This document shows positions 1 through 8,407 of a DNA stretch of 64,000 nucleotides, in pieces (the first letter of the stretch is position 1; every line of letters starts with the position of its first letter). This DNA comes from Arthrobacter sp. MYb227. GTDB taxonomy: Bacteria; Actinomycetota; Actinomycetes; Actinomycetales; Micrococcaceae. The notes under the pieces were generated by a model. It was not told the DNA's origin, did no database searches, and saw nothing but the letters and a program-made list of their open reading frames with translations. The translations under genes were made by a program, and so were the position numbers. The stretch is taken from assembly GCF_002975435.1 (NCBI RefSeq), contig NZ_PCPT01000005.1, positions 248,001 to 312,000 of the forward strand. Direction: 5' to 3'.

Positions 1-580
1 CGGGATCGACTGCACCGTACCGGCGATGGTCGAGGACGCCGTGGCAGGGCTCGACGCACTCGATGACACGGTCCCGGCGGGTGCCGCCGGCGTGGAGGCG
101 GCCTTGGGGGGAGTCGTCACCGCGGCCATCGTGGTCTTGAGGACCAAGAATGCGGCGCTGAAGGCGCTGGATTCCTCGGCGGACTCGGTCAACTCGGTGG
201 TGTGGGCGGCCGGCAAAGCCACCTACCTGCCGGTGCTGAATGCCGCGATGGACCGCGCCACGGGCATCGAGAGCATGCTGGCCGGAAAGCAAGCCGCTTT
301 GGCACAGGCCAAGAAGGAAGCCGAAGAGGGAAAAGTCGCCAAGGCCAAGAAAGAGGCCGAGCAAAGGAAGGCAGCGCTGGAGCGCCAGGCCGAGGAACGC
401 GAGGAGGAACAGAAGGGTAACGAGCGTGAGACCGAGACCGAGGTAAAGAAGACGCCGGGAGACGGGGCTCTGGAAAAGAAGGGCAAGCCCAAGAACGGCG
501 GATTCCCCGGCTACAACGGGCCACGTTGCTACGGGAACGGCGGCACGGACTGGGAGTTCTGCTGGCCGGAGTCCGAATAA
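1..580 (+). CDS. C-terminal part of a secreted nuclease-like protein, cut by the window edge
   Basis: The reading frame is open from base 2 and has no start inside the window. The first codons read GIDCTVPA and align with AIACTVPA, the end of the nuclease domain in the intact paralogue at 27976-29169. What remains is an alanine-rich linker with a short hydrophobic stretch, a Lys/Glu/Ala-rich coiled coil (roughly residues 95-150 of the visible part), and a tail with the motif GYNGPRCY, a GG pair, and a final W-x-x-C. The paralogue carries the same tail. GC is much higher than in the paralogue, so this looks like a version from a GC-richer relative, not a recent duplicate. The catalytic domain would lie left of the window and cannot be judged. 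The ATG at 26 is internal, not a start. Confidence 0.75.
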   Translation, partial: GIDCTVPAMVEDAVAGLDALDDTVPAGAAGVEAALGGVVTAAIVVLRTKNAALKALDSSADSVNSVVWAAGKATYLPVLNAAMDRATGIESMLAGKQAALAQAKKEAEEGKVAKAKKEAEQRKAALERQAEEREEEQKGNERETETEVKKTPGDGALEKKGKPKNGGFPGYNGPRCYGNGGTDWEFCWPESE

Positions 581-680
581 CCGCTCGCGGTTCGCGTGGC
601 CCATGTCCCGGGACCTGATTTGTTGCTAGACTCCGCGCCAAGTGGCTGCACCGACGATGCGAGGAAAACGGGGATACGAC

Positions 681-1145
681 ATGGGTACGTTCAAGGAGGA
701 ACTTCCGGCGGATCTTGCCGCGGTGGCCGGGCCATTTGCGGCCGCGGCGGCACCGTTCGAGGCCGCGCGCGGCAACGACAAGGCGCCCGACACGCACGCC
801 GAATTCCTCGAGGTGGCGGGGTTCCTCGTCGGTGTGGTGGGGCTGCTGGTGTCGTTGATCGGCGTGTATAGCGCGGGGATCGAGGCCCGGCGCAGACGCG
901 TCCCGGATTTCCAGCAGCTGCTTGACGGGCTGGTTGCCGGAACCACCAGCCCCCAGGAAGCCCTCGCCACGCTGGGCCGCTGGAAGCCGGAACTGACCCC
1001 GGCCGAGGTGGCCGAGCAATGGAAGAGCGGGAACATCGCCCGCTACCAGGAGGTCCTGGGCCGGCTGGGGTACCCGCCTGCTGTGGTCGAGAAGATCCTG
1101 CAGGCCAGCTTCGGGGCCATCGCGGAGTTGGCACAAAAGCCCTGA
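681..1145 (+). CDS. Small single-pass membrane protein of unknown function
   Basis: 154 residues. I chose the ATG at 681 because a purine-rich AACGGGGA lies just upstream; an ATG at 657 is also possible. Residues about 40-65 form one hydrophobic segment (FLVGVVGLLVSLIGVYSAG) followed by basic residues, so a single transmembrane helix with a cytoplasmic C-terminal domain is likely. The soluble part is predicted helical. I do not recognise the family. It sits between the nuclease tail and the isochorismatase-like gene. The corresponding gap in the paralogous block (29170-29605) has no counterpart, so this gene was either gained here or lost there. Confidence 0.6.
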   Translation: MGTFKEELPADLAAVAGPFAAAAAPFEAARGNDKAPDTHAEFLEVAGFLVGVVGLLVSLIGVYSAGIEARRRRVPDFQQLLDGLVAGTTSPQEALATLGRWKPELTPAEVAEQWKSGNIARYQEVLGRLGYPPAVVEKILQASFGAIAELAQKP

Positions 1146-1304
1146 GCGTGGCTTCCGGTTACAGCGCGCTGGGTGGTGCAATGCCAGTGCCGCGGCCCGG
1201 CTGAAGGGGCAGTAAAAACGGGTCTTGGGGTGTTCCAAAATGTCGGTGCCCGCGCCTATTGTGGGTACCGGAAAACCACCGGAGACACCCGAAGGAGAAT
1301 CACC

Positions 1305-1859
1305 ATGAGCACCTTGATCGATCGAACGAACACCGCGCTGATGGTGATCGATGTCCAGAACGACGTCGTGGGCGATGCCTACCACCGCGAGGAAACCATC
1401 GCCAACATCAATGCGCTGGTTCGCAAGGCCCGCGCCGCGAACACCCCGGTTATCTGGGTCCAGCACTCGGACGAAGACATGGAAATCGGAAGTCAGGGCT
1501 GGGAAATCGTTCCCGAGCTTTCACCGGCGCCCGGGGAGCCGGTCATCCAGAAAACCTACGGCGATGCCTTCGAAGCAACGGACTTGGAAACGGTGCTGGC
1601 AGGAGTGGGGGTCGGGAAGCTGGTGGTATCCGGTGCCCAGTCGGATGCGTGCATCCGGTCCACCGCCCACGGCGCCTTCGCTCGCGGCTACGACGTCACG
1701 CTGGTTTCCGACGCGCACACCACCAGCGACATGACCCCGTGGGGTGCCCCGGCACCCGAGCTGGCGATCTCGCACATCAACATGTACTGGCAGTTCCAGG
1801 GCGCGCCGGGCCGTCGCGCAGCGGTGGTGTCAACCGCGGACATGGAGTTCGGAAGCTAG
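1305..1859 (+). CDS. Isochorismatase-like cysteine hydrolase (copy 1)
   Basis: 184 residues, full length for the family. The ATG at 1305 follows GAAGGAG at 1291. The cysteine hydrolase triad is visible: Asp in MVIDVQND near residue 13, Lys in VIQKTYGDAF, and the nucleophile Cys in SGAQSDACIRS. The family hydrolyses amides or vinyl ethers (nicotinamidase, N-carbamoylsarcosine amidase, isochorismatase); the substrate here is unknown. The gene at 29606-30169 is a clear paralogue along the whole length, with the same WGAPAPE-type C-terminus. Codons here are strongly GC-ending, unlike the paralogue. N-carbamoylsarcosine amidase-like activity would suit the nearby betaine operon, but that is speculation. 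Confidence 0.85.
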   Translation: MSTLIDRTNTALMVIDVQNDVVGDAYHREETIANINALVRKARAANTPVIWVQHSDEDMEIGSQGWEIVPELSPAPGEPVIQKTYGDAFEATDLETVLAGVGVGKLVVSGAQSDACIRSTAHGAFARGYDVTLVSDAHTTSDMTPWGAPAPELAISHINMYWQFQGAPGRRAAVVSTADMEFGS

Positions 1860-1960
1860 CTTCCCCGCGTGCACTACTTGCTTCCGACAAGCCGTTTCAT
1901 TGTTTTCGGGGATATTGGTGCACCGGGCCTGGCCGGAATCTTGAGGAGCCCTGGCAGCTT

Positions 1961-2556
1961 TTAGCGGGCCGGTCGCGCGGTCCAGACGGTGCGGCTGCCG
2001 CGCATCGCCAGGTCGGTGCGTTGAAGCACCGAGTGCGGGCCGTGCGTGGCCAGCAGCGCATCGAGCGTGGCCAGGTCCTCAGCCGGGAGGGTGCCGGTGA
2101 GGTTCTCGCGCATCCGGGTCAGGAAGTTCTGCGCGTTGGACGCCACCAGTTCCTTCTCCTCGGCGATGGAGTAGGTGAAGGTGCGTTTCGCGGTGGTCGC
2201 CATGCCGGACCGGTCGATGTCCTCGGCCCAGTCCGGGTGGGAGTTCCAACCGGCGCTGTTCACCGCGGCGTGGCAGCGTTCCTCCAAGCCCGGGGTTCCG
2301 AAGCCCAAATCCTCGGGCAGGTAGCGCGGCAGTACGTCCATCTCCACGACCACCAGCAGGCAGTCCTTGGATAGCGTGGTGCCGATCTTCTCGAAGACGC
2401 GGGCCGGGTTGGCCATGCGGTGCATCGAGGATGCGGCCCAGATAAGGTTCACGTCCGTGGCCGCGGGCCACGAGGTTGCGCGGTGTCCACGCGCCCGGTA
2501 AGCCCGTGTGCCTCGATCTTTGCGGCCAGCCGCCCGAGCATGAACTCCGACTGGTC
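1961..2556 (-). pseudogene. Methyltransferase remnant, 5' deleted and frameshifted
   Basis: Read on the minus strand, about 165 codons match the C-terminal two thirds of the class I SAM methyltransferase at 30198-31073. Shared stretches include WAASSMH, PRYLPEDL and RGSRTVW. Just upstream, in another frame, FMLGRLAAKIEAHGL (near 2510-2545) matches MLERLHSRVVALGL of the intact copy, so there is an indel near 2480. The whole SAM-binding N-terminus (GSGTGTG in the intact copy) is missing. Homology stops where the cupin remnant on the opposite strand begins (about 2556). No function is expected. Confidence 0.8.
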
Positions 2557-2923
2557 CGAGGACGTGGTGATCCGCCCCGAACCCGAGCACCAACCCGGGC
2601 TCACCACCTGGCTGCTCTCCCGCGAGCACTCGGCCAACGGGACCACCGTGGCCAAGATGCGCATCACCAGGGAACGCTCCATGAAGGATGTATCCTTGAG
2701 CGTGCACCCTGGACGAGAGTGGTTCACGGTGCTTTCCGGGACGGTGTCACTGGTGCTGGGGGAGCGCACCATCCTGGTCCACCCGGGCCAGGCCTCGAAA
2801 TTCTCCACCATGGTCCCGCACCGCATTGGGGCGCACGACGGGCCGGTGGAGATCCTAACGATCTTCGACCACGGCGGCAAAAAGGCCTACCTGCACGGCG
2901 CGCATCCCGGGCACGAGCACTAA
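2557..2923 (+). pseudogene. Cupin domain of an XRE-cupin regulator, DNA-binding half deleted
   Basis: From EDVVIRPEPEHQPGL onward about 120 residues match the C-terminal cupin of the XRE-cupin regulator at 31121-31702, including REWFTVLSGTVSLVLGERTIL. The N-terminal helix-turn-helix (about 70 residues in the intact copy) is absent; upstream sequence is the methyltransferase remnant on the other strand. An open frame from 2420 exists but its N-terminal 45 residues are antisense methyltransferase sequence. A stand-alone cupin could in principle still be made, but without start signal or promoter I treat it as dead. It ends tail to tail with the LysR gene, overlapping by four bases. Confidence 0.8.
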
Positions 2924-3831
2924 GTCGGGTTCGCCGCCGCCGCGATTTGCTTCAGCACCTCCAGCGCCTCGGCGATGACCGGCTGGGAAGCACTGCCGCG
3001 GCGCACCACGGTGCGGATGTGCCGCGACGGGGCGGGGTCCCCGCGCAGCGGGATGCGGGTGATCGGGTAGCCGGAAGGGATCCGGGCCAGCTTCGGGACC
3101 AGGCAGACCCCGAAGCCCGCTGCGACAAGTGCCGCCCCGGTGTCCCATTCGGCGGCCTCGTGCGCGACCCGCGGGGTGAAGCCTGCCTCGGCGCAGGAAT
3201 TGAACACCAGCTGGCGGTGCGGGCGGCCGGGCCTGTCCACGATCCACGGCTCGTCGGCCGTCTCCTGAAGGCCCACCGCCGTGCGGCCGGCCAGCTTGTG
3301 GCCCAGCGGCAGCAGCAGCTCAAGCGGGTCATCGAGCAGGAACTGGGTCTCGAAGCGGGCATCGGCACTGGAGGGCGCGGCCCGCGTGGAGACGATCACC
3401 GCCACATCGGCGTCATCGGCCAGCAGCATGGCAAAGCAGTCGGCCGGGTCGGCCTCGATGATCCGCACCTCGAGTTCCGGTCGGGTGGTGTTCAGTGCCG
3501 TGACGACCCCCGGCAGCAGGGCCGCGGCGGCGGTGGAGAACCCGCACATCCGCAGCGTCCCGGCATAGGCTCCCGACTCGGCGGCCAGCAGCCCGCGGAT
3601 GTGCTCCCAATCCGAAAACAGCGAGTCGATGTGGCTGAGCAGGATGCGTGCGGCGGGGGTCAGCCGGACCCCGCGCCCGGCCGGGGCCAGCAGCACCACG
3701 CCGAGGTCCTCGGACAGCGTGCGCAGTTGCGCCGAGACCGCCGAGGGAGTGTAGTGCAGGGCCTTGGCGGTGGCGGTGACCGTGCCGTGCGCGGCCAGCA
3801 TCCGCAGTACGTGGAGCCTTGAATCGATCAT
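2920..3831 (-). CDS. LysR-family transcriptional regulator
   Basis: 303 residues, typical LysR length. The N-terminal winged helix-turn-helix is clear (residues about 3-60: HGTVTATAKALHYTPSAVSAQL, then LFxxxGRGVRLT-type wing with the usual Phe replaced, VVLLAPAGRGVRLT). The C-terminal effector domain is of the periplasmic-binding type. It is divergent from the demethylase operon that starts at 3956, with about 125 bp between start codons. By the usual LysR layout it probably controls that operon and itself, perhaps in response to a methylated substrate. That role is inferred from position only. Confidence 0.88.
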   Translation of the reverse strand: MIDSRLHVLRMLAAHGTVTATAKALHYTPSAVSAQLRTLSEDLGVVLLAPAGRGVRLTPAARILLSHIDSLFSDWEHIRGLLAAESGAYAGTLRMCGFSTAAAALLPGVVTALNTTRPELEVRIIEADPADCFAMLLADDADVAVIVSTRAAPSSADARFETQFLLDDPLELLLPLGHKLAGRTAVGLQETADEPWIVDRPGRPHRQLVFNSCAEAGFTPRVAHEAAEWDTGAALVAAGFGVCLVPKLARIPSGYPITRIPLRGDPAPSRHIRTVVRRGSASQPVIAEALEVLKQIAAAANPT

Positions 3832-3955
3832 GCACGAAGGCTACACGGTATCGTGCGAAATCGTTCGCTGGTCTTCAACGGTTCGGCGGTCGACACTGGA
3901 GCCACCAGGTCCTTGCGACAGCGGGTCCCTGGATCGCCAAAGGGGGCCCAGCACC

Positions 3956-6001
3956 ATGCGCAGCACCGACCCGTTGCTCCAGCCGTTCGCCATCCGGAAC
4001 CTCGAGCTGCGCAACCGCATCGTGAGCACCTCGCACGAGCCGGCCTACGGGCAGGACTCGCTGCCCACCGAGCGCTACCGCGCCTACCACGTGGAGCGCG
4101 CCAAGGGCGGGACCGGGCTGCTGATGGTCGGCGGTTCGGCGGTGGTCTCGCCCGACAGCCCGCCTTCCTTCGGCAACCTGCAGCTGCACCGCGGGCAGAT
4201 CGCGCCCTGGCTGGAAAAGCTCACCAGCGAAATCCACACCCACGGTGCCGCGGTGATGTGCCAGATCACCCACCTGGGCCGGCGCACCAGCAACTACTCC
4301 GGACACTGGCTGCCGGTGCCCTACCCCTCGGCGATGCGCGAGCCCGCGCACCGGGCCTTCCCCAAGGTCGCCGAGGAATGGGACCTGCACCGCATTGCCG
4401 CCGACTACGCGGCCGCCGCGGTGCGCTGCCGTGACGCCGGGATGGACGGGGTGGAGATCCAGTCCTACGGGCACTTCATGGACGCCTTCCTTTCCCCGGC
4501 CACCAACACCCGCACCGATGCCTGGGGCGGGAGCTTCGAGAAACGGCTGGCCTTCCCGCTGTTGGTCATCAACGCGGTGCGCGCCGCGGTGGGCGCGGAC
4601 TTCATCGTGGGCATCCGGATGTCCATGGACGAGGACCGCGAGCACGGGCTGGGCCGCGCCGAAGCGCTGGCGGCGCTGCGCCGCTACACGGGCGCGGGCA
4701 TCGATTTCCTCTCGGTGATCAAGGGATCCATTGAATCCGATGCATCCCTGGCCAAGGTGATCCCCTCGATGGGCACCGCCTCGGCGCCGTTCCTGGATTT
4801 CGCCGGGGCCATCAAGGCCGAGATCGACATCCCGGTCATGCACGCCTCGCGGATCGCCGACATTGCCACGGCCCGGCACGCGATCAAGGCCGGGCTGCTG
4901 GATCTGGTGGGGATGACCCGGGCGCAGATCGCCGACCCGCACCTGGTCGCCAAGCTTGCGGCAGGTCAGGAAGAACGGATCCGGCCCTGCGTGGGGGCCA
5001 ACTACTGTCTGGATTCGATCTACGCCTCCGGGGACGCCAAGTGCATCCACAACCCGGCCACCGGGCGCGAGCTGAAGCTCGCCCACGTGATCCTGCCCAA
5101 CCCCGCGGTGCGCCGCCGCAAGGCAGTGGTCATCGGCGCCGGGCCGGCCGGGTTGGAGGCGGCCCGGGTGCTGGGCGAGCGCGGGTACGCGGTGGTGGTG
5201 CTGGAGGCCGGGTTCGAACCCGGTGGGCAGGTCCTGCTGGCCGCCGCACTGCCGCGGCGCCGGGATTTGATCGGCATCATCGACTGGCGCGTGTCCGAGG
5301 CGCAACTGGCCGGGGTGCAGATCCGCTACGGCGTCTTTGCCGAGCGCGCCACCGTGCTGGCCGAGGAGCCCGACGTGGTGTTGGTGGCCACCGGCGGGAC
5401 GCCCAACCACGACTTCTTGCCCCGCGGCGGGGAACTGGCCTCCGATCCCTGGGACGTGCTCGGGGCGCTGTCCGAGGCTCCCGACAGCGTACTGGTCTAT
5501 GACGACAACGGTGCCGAACCCGGGCTGGATGCCGCCGAGCAGCTGGCCGCCGCCGGGGCACGGGTGGAAATCATCACCCCCGAACGCATGCTGGGCCCCG
5601 ACGTGGGAGCCATGAACTCCCCGGCCTACCTGCGCGCCTTCTCCGAGCACGCGGTCACTGTGACCCTGGCGCACCGGCTGCGCGAGATCACCGAGGAACC
5701 CGACGGGAGCTACACCGCGGTGCTGTTCAGCGAGTACTCGGGCCGCGAGATCACCCGCAACGTGGATTTGGTTCTCATCGAACACGGCACGCTGCCCAAC
5801 GACGAGCTCTACTTCGAGCTGCTGGCCGATTCGACCAACGCCGGGGTGATCGATTACCCGGCGCTGCTGGCCGGTGCGCCGCAGCCGGCCGGCACAAACC
5901 CGGAAGGGCGCTTTGCGCTGTACCGGGTGGGGGACGCGGTGGCCTCGCGCAACATCCACGCCGCGATCCTCGACTCCCTGCGCCTGTGCCAACCCATGTG
6001 A
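3956..6001 (+). CDS. Flavin / Fe-S demethylase, DgcA / N-methylproline demethylase type
   Basis: 681 residues. The ATG at 3956 follows AAAGGGGG; the longer open frame upstream overlaps the promoter region. The N-terminal half is an OYE-type FMN barrel (residues 1-330, with THLGRR and GVEIQSYGHFMDAF). A cluster region follows, then FAD and NAD(P) Rossmann parts beginning at VVIGAGPAGLEAA. This is the architecture of trimethylamine dehydrogenase, DgcA and 2,4-dienoyl-CoA reductase. By alignment to trimethylamine dehydrogenase the cluster cysteines are Cys345, Cys351 and Cys363, but the fourth position (348) is Ala. Next to a Rieske oxygenase and its reductase, it most likely demethylates dimethylglycine or N-methylproline after the oxygenase step. 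The substrate is not decided by sequence. Confidence 0.82.
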   Translation: MRSTDPLLQPFAIRNLELRNRIVSTSHEPAYGQDSLPTERYRAYHVERAKGGTGLLMVGGSAVVSPDSPPSFGNLQLHRGQIAPWLEKLTSEIHTHGAAVMCQITHLGRRTSNYSGHWLPVPYPSAMREPAHRAFPKVAEEWDLHRIAADYAAAAVRCRDAGMDGVEIQSYGHFMDAFLSPATNTRTDAWGGSFEKRLAFPLLVINAVRAAVGADFIVGIRMSMDEDREHGLGRAEALAALRRYTGAGIDFLSVIKGSIESDASLAKVIPSMGTASAPFLDFAGAIKAEIDIPVMHASRIADIATARHAIKAGLLDLVGMTRAQIADPHLVAKLAAGQEERIRPCVGANYCLDSIYASGDAKCIHNPATGRELKLAHVILPNPAVRRRKAVVIGAGPAGLEAARVLGERGYAVVVLEAGFEPGGQVLLAAALPRRRDLIGIIDWRVSEAQLAGVQIRYGVFAERATVLAEEPDVVLVATGGTPNHDFLPRGGELASDPWDVLGALSEAPDSVLVYDDNGAEPGLDAAEQLAAAGARVEIITPERMLGPDVGAMNSPAYLRAFSEHAVTVTLAHRLREITEEPDGSYTAVLFSEYSGREITRNVDLVLIEHGTLPNDELYFELLADSTNAGVIDYPALLAGAPQPAGTNPEGRFALYRVGDAVASRNIHAAILDSLRLCQPM

Positions 6002-6027
6002 CCCCCCGCCATTGATAAGGACCCGCC

Positions 6028-7326
6028 ATGACTTCCCCCGATGCCCGCACCCTGGCGCTGCCCGCAGCGCCCCCACTTTCCGCCGCGCTCGCCGACCTGG
6101 TAGTAGCGCGCGTGCCGGGGCTGAGCCTTGACGCGGCGTTCTACACCTCACCAGCGGTGTTCGACATGGACATCACGCACGTCTTTGCCCGGCACTGGAT
6201 CTTCGTGGCCACCGATGCGCAGATTCCGGAGCCCGGGGACTACCTCACCATCGAGGTGGGTGCGTATTCGGTGATCCTGCTGCGCGATGACGAGACGGAA
6301 CTCTCCGCGCTGCACAACGTCTGCCGGCACCGCGGGGCCCGGATCTTGAACGACCCCTCCGGCGAGGTCGGGAACCTGGTCTGCGGCTACCACCACTGGA
6401 CCTACGGCTCCGACGGGGCGCTGCTGCACGCCGACTCGCAGCCGGCGGACTTCGACAAGACCGCGTTCGGGCTGCGCAAGGTCGCGGTGCGCTCGGTCGG
6501 CGGGCTCATCTTCATTTGCCTGGCCACCGACCCGCCGGAGGACTTCGACTCCTACGCCGCACGCGTCACACCCTACCTGGCCCCGCACGCGCTGGGCCGC
6601 ACCAAGGTCGCCGCGCAGGTGGACCTGGTGGAACACGGGAACTGGAAACTGGTGATGGAGAACAACCGCGAGTGCTACCACTGCGACGGGCACCCGGAAC
6701 TCTCCTGCTCGCTCTTCCCCACCTACGGCTACGACCCCGACTCGCTGCCGCCCCGGCTGCACCCGGCCTACGACCGCTACCTGGCCGCCGAGGCCGACCT
6801 GCAGCGGCTCAGTGAGGCCCACGGGCTGCCCTACGCGCAGATCCAGGAGCTGCGCGAGCCCGACACCGCCTTCCGCATCCAGCGCGAACCGCTGGACGGG
6901 GCCGGGGAATCCTTCAGCGCCGACGGGACCCTGATGTGCCGCAAGCTCCTCGGGGAGCTGGCCGAACCCAGGCTCGGGCGGCTGTCGATGCACCTGCAGC
7001 CCAACGCCTGGTTCCACCTGCTTTCCGACCACGCGGTGACCTTCTCGGTGCTGCCGCTGGCCCCGGACAGGACGCTGCTGCGCACCACCTGGCTGGTGCA
7101 CGAGGATGCGGTGGAGGGCGTTGACTACGATGTGGAGGCGCTGAAGCTGGTCTGGGAGCGGACCAACGCGCAGGATGGCACCTTCGTGCAGCGCGCCCAG
7201 CTGGGGGTCTCCAACCCCGCCTACCAGCCCGGGCCCTACGCCCCGAACGAATACCAGGTCGAGGACTTCTGCTCCTGGTACATCAACACGCTGCGCGCCG
7301 GCAGCGGAATGGAGCAGCTGCCATGA
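6028..7326 (+). CDS. Rieske oxygenase alpha subunit, glycine betaine / stachydrine demethylase type
   Basis: 432 residues, start at 6028 after AAGGACC. The Rieske 2Fe-2S ligands are C99-x-H101 and C119-x2-H122 (CRHRGAR and CGYHHW). The mononuclear iron motif is ENNRECYHCDGH with His218 and His222. Hydrophobic substrates are less likely than quaternary amines, because the ENxxECYHC form is typical of GbcA and carnitine/stachydrine demethylases. The expected reaction is O2-dependent removal of a methyl group as formaldehyde. Electrons would come from the reductase whose start overlaps this stop codon (ATGA at 7323). Assignment to betaine or stachydrine is by family and neighbours, not proven. 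Confidence 0.85.
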   Translation: MTSPDARTLALPAAPPLSAALADLVVARVPGLSLDAAFYTSPAVFDMDITHVFARHWIFVATDAQIPEPGDYLTIEVGAYSVILLRDDETELSALHNVCRHRGARILNDPSGEVGNLVCGYHHWTYGSDGALLHADSQPADFDKTAFGLRKVAVRSVGGLIFICLATDPPEDFDSYAARVTPYLAPHALGRTKVAAQVDLVEHGNWKLVMENNRECYHCDGHPELSCSLFPTYGYDPDSLPPRLHPAYDRYLAAEADLQRLSEAHGLPYAQIQELREPDTAFRIQREPLDGAGESFSADGTLMCRKLLGELAEPRLGRLSMHLQPNAWFHLLSDHAVTFSVLPLAPDRTLLRTTWLVHEDAVEGVDYDVEALKLVWERTNAQDGTFVQRAQLGVSNPAYQPGPYAPNEYQVEDFCSWYINTLRAGSGMEQLP

Positions 7327-8384
7327 CCCAGGAACTCCACGCCCCGCAGGCCCCGCTGCCGTCCGCCCCGGCGGACCGGGTGCTGCGCTGCACGTCCATC
7401 AGGGAGGAAACCGCCAGCGTGAAGACCTTCGCCTTCGAGCCGGTTTCCGGGGAGGGCTTTGGCTGGCTGCCGGGCCAGTACCTCACCTTCACCCTGCCGC
7501 TGCCCTCAGGGGATGTGCACCGCTGCTATTCGATCAGTTCCATCCCCGGTGAGGGGATCGAAATCACCGTCAAGGCCCTGGTCGGCGGCCCGGGATCGGG
7601 CTGGCTGCACGGGGAGCTGGAACCCGGCACCGTGCTGGAGGCCCACGGGCCGCTGGGGTCCTTCACCCCGGAAACCGAGGCCCCCTACCTGTTGCTGGCA
7701 GCCGGCAGCGGCATCACCCCGCTGATGTCCATCGCCCGCCACCTGCTGCAGTCCGGGCAGTCGGTGGATGCGGTGCTGCTCTACAGCGCGCACGAACCGG
7801 CCGAGGTGATCTTCCACCGCGAGCTGCGCTCGATCCCCGAGGCCAGCGGCCTGCGCACCGAAACCATCCTGGGCACCGGGTCCATCCCCACCCTGGGCAC
7901 CCCGCGCGCCCCGGGGCGGCTGGATGCGGCCCTGCTGCGCGAGCTGGTCCCCGATGCCCACCTGCGCGAGGTCTATGCCTGCGGTCCGGCCGGGTACCTA
8001 GACTCGGTGCGCGGCATGCTTGAAGCCGTGGGCCACGACCCGGCACGTTTCCACACCGAAAGCTTCGACATCGCCGCCCACGCCCCACCGGCTCCGGCTG
8101 TTGCGCCCGCGGCCGGCAGCCAGGTGTTTAGCGTCGAGTTCACCCGCAGTGGTCGCACCATCGATTGCGCGGCGGATGCCTTCATCCTCGACGCCGCGCT
8201 GGCCGCCGGGATCCCGCTGCCCTCCTCCTGCACGCAGGGGATGTGCGGCACCTGCAAATGCCCCCTGCTGGAAGGGGAAGTAGAGATGAACCATGCCGGC
8301 GGGATCAGGCCCAAGGAGATCGCCGCGTGCAAGATCCTGATCTGCTGCTCCACGCCGACCGGGAACCTGGTGATCGATGCTTGA
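7323..8384 (+). CDS. FAD / 2Fe-2S hybrid reductase partner of the Rieske oxygenase
   Basis: 353 residues. The start overlaps the previous stop by four bases, so translation is coupled. Order: FAD-binding barrel (RCYSISS near residue 60), NAD(P)H domain (LAAGSGITPLMSI), then a plant-type ferredoxin domain at the C-terminus. Cluster ligands are C303-x4-C308-x2-C311-x29-C341. It passes electrons from NAD(P)H to the Rieske enzyme, as GbcB does. Two broken relatives lie at 9672-10060 and 11425-11978; the last 170 bases of this gene and of the second relative are nearly identical. Closest named analogue is gbcB. Confidence 0.87.
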   Translation: MTQELHAPQAPLPSAPADRVLRCTSIREETASVKTFAFEPVSGEGFGWLPGQYLTFTLPLPSGDVHRCYSISSIPGEGIEITVKALVGGPGSGWLHGELEPGTVLEAHGPLGSFTPETEAPYLLLAAGSGITPLMSIARHLLQSGQSVDAVLLYSAHEPAEVIFHRELRSIPEASGLRTETILGTGSIPTLGTPRAPGRLDAALLRELVPDAHLREVYACGPAGYLDSVRGMLEAVGHDPARFHTESFDIAAHAPPAPAVAPAAGSQVFSVEFTRSGRTIDCAADAFILDAALAAGIPLPSSCTQGMCGTCKCPLLEGEVEMNHAGGIRPKEIAACKILICCSTPTGNLVIDA

Positions 8385-8407
8385 ACCGTGCGCCGGGAGC
8401 CGGGCGG

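Noticed and set aside
189-1466. 425-codon minus-strand frame at the left end
   Set aside because: Overlaps three better supported plus-strand genes and has typical antisense composition.
1259-2374. 371-codon plus-strand frame across the hydrolase and the methyltransferase remnant
   Set aside because: Out of frame with the isochorismatase-like gene; Arg/Gly/His-rich sequence without motifs.
3875-6151. 758-codon open frame on the minus strand opposite the flavin demethylase gene
   Set aside because: A mirror of high-GC codon bias. The protein is His/Gly/Arg-rich with no domain, while the plus strand has a clear enzyme.
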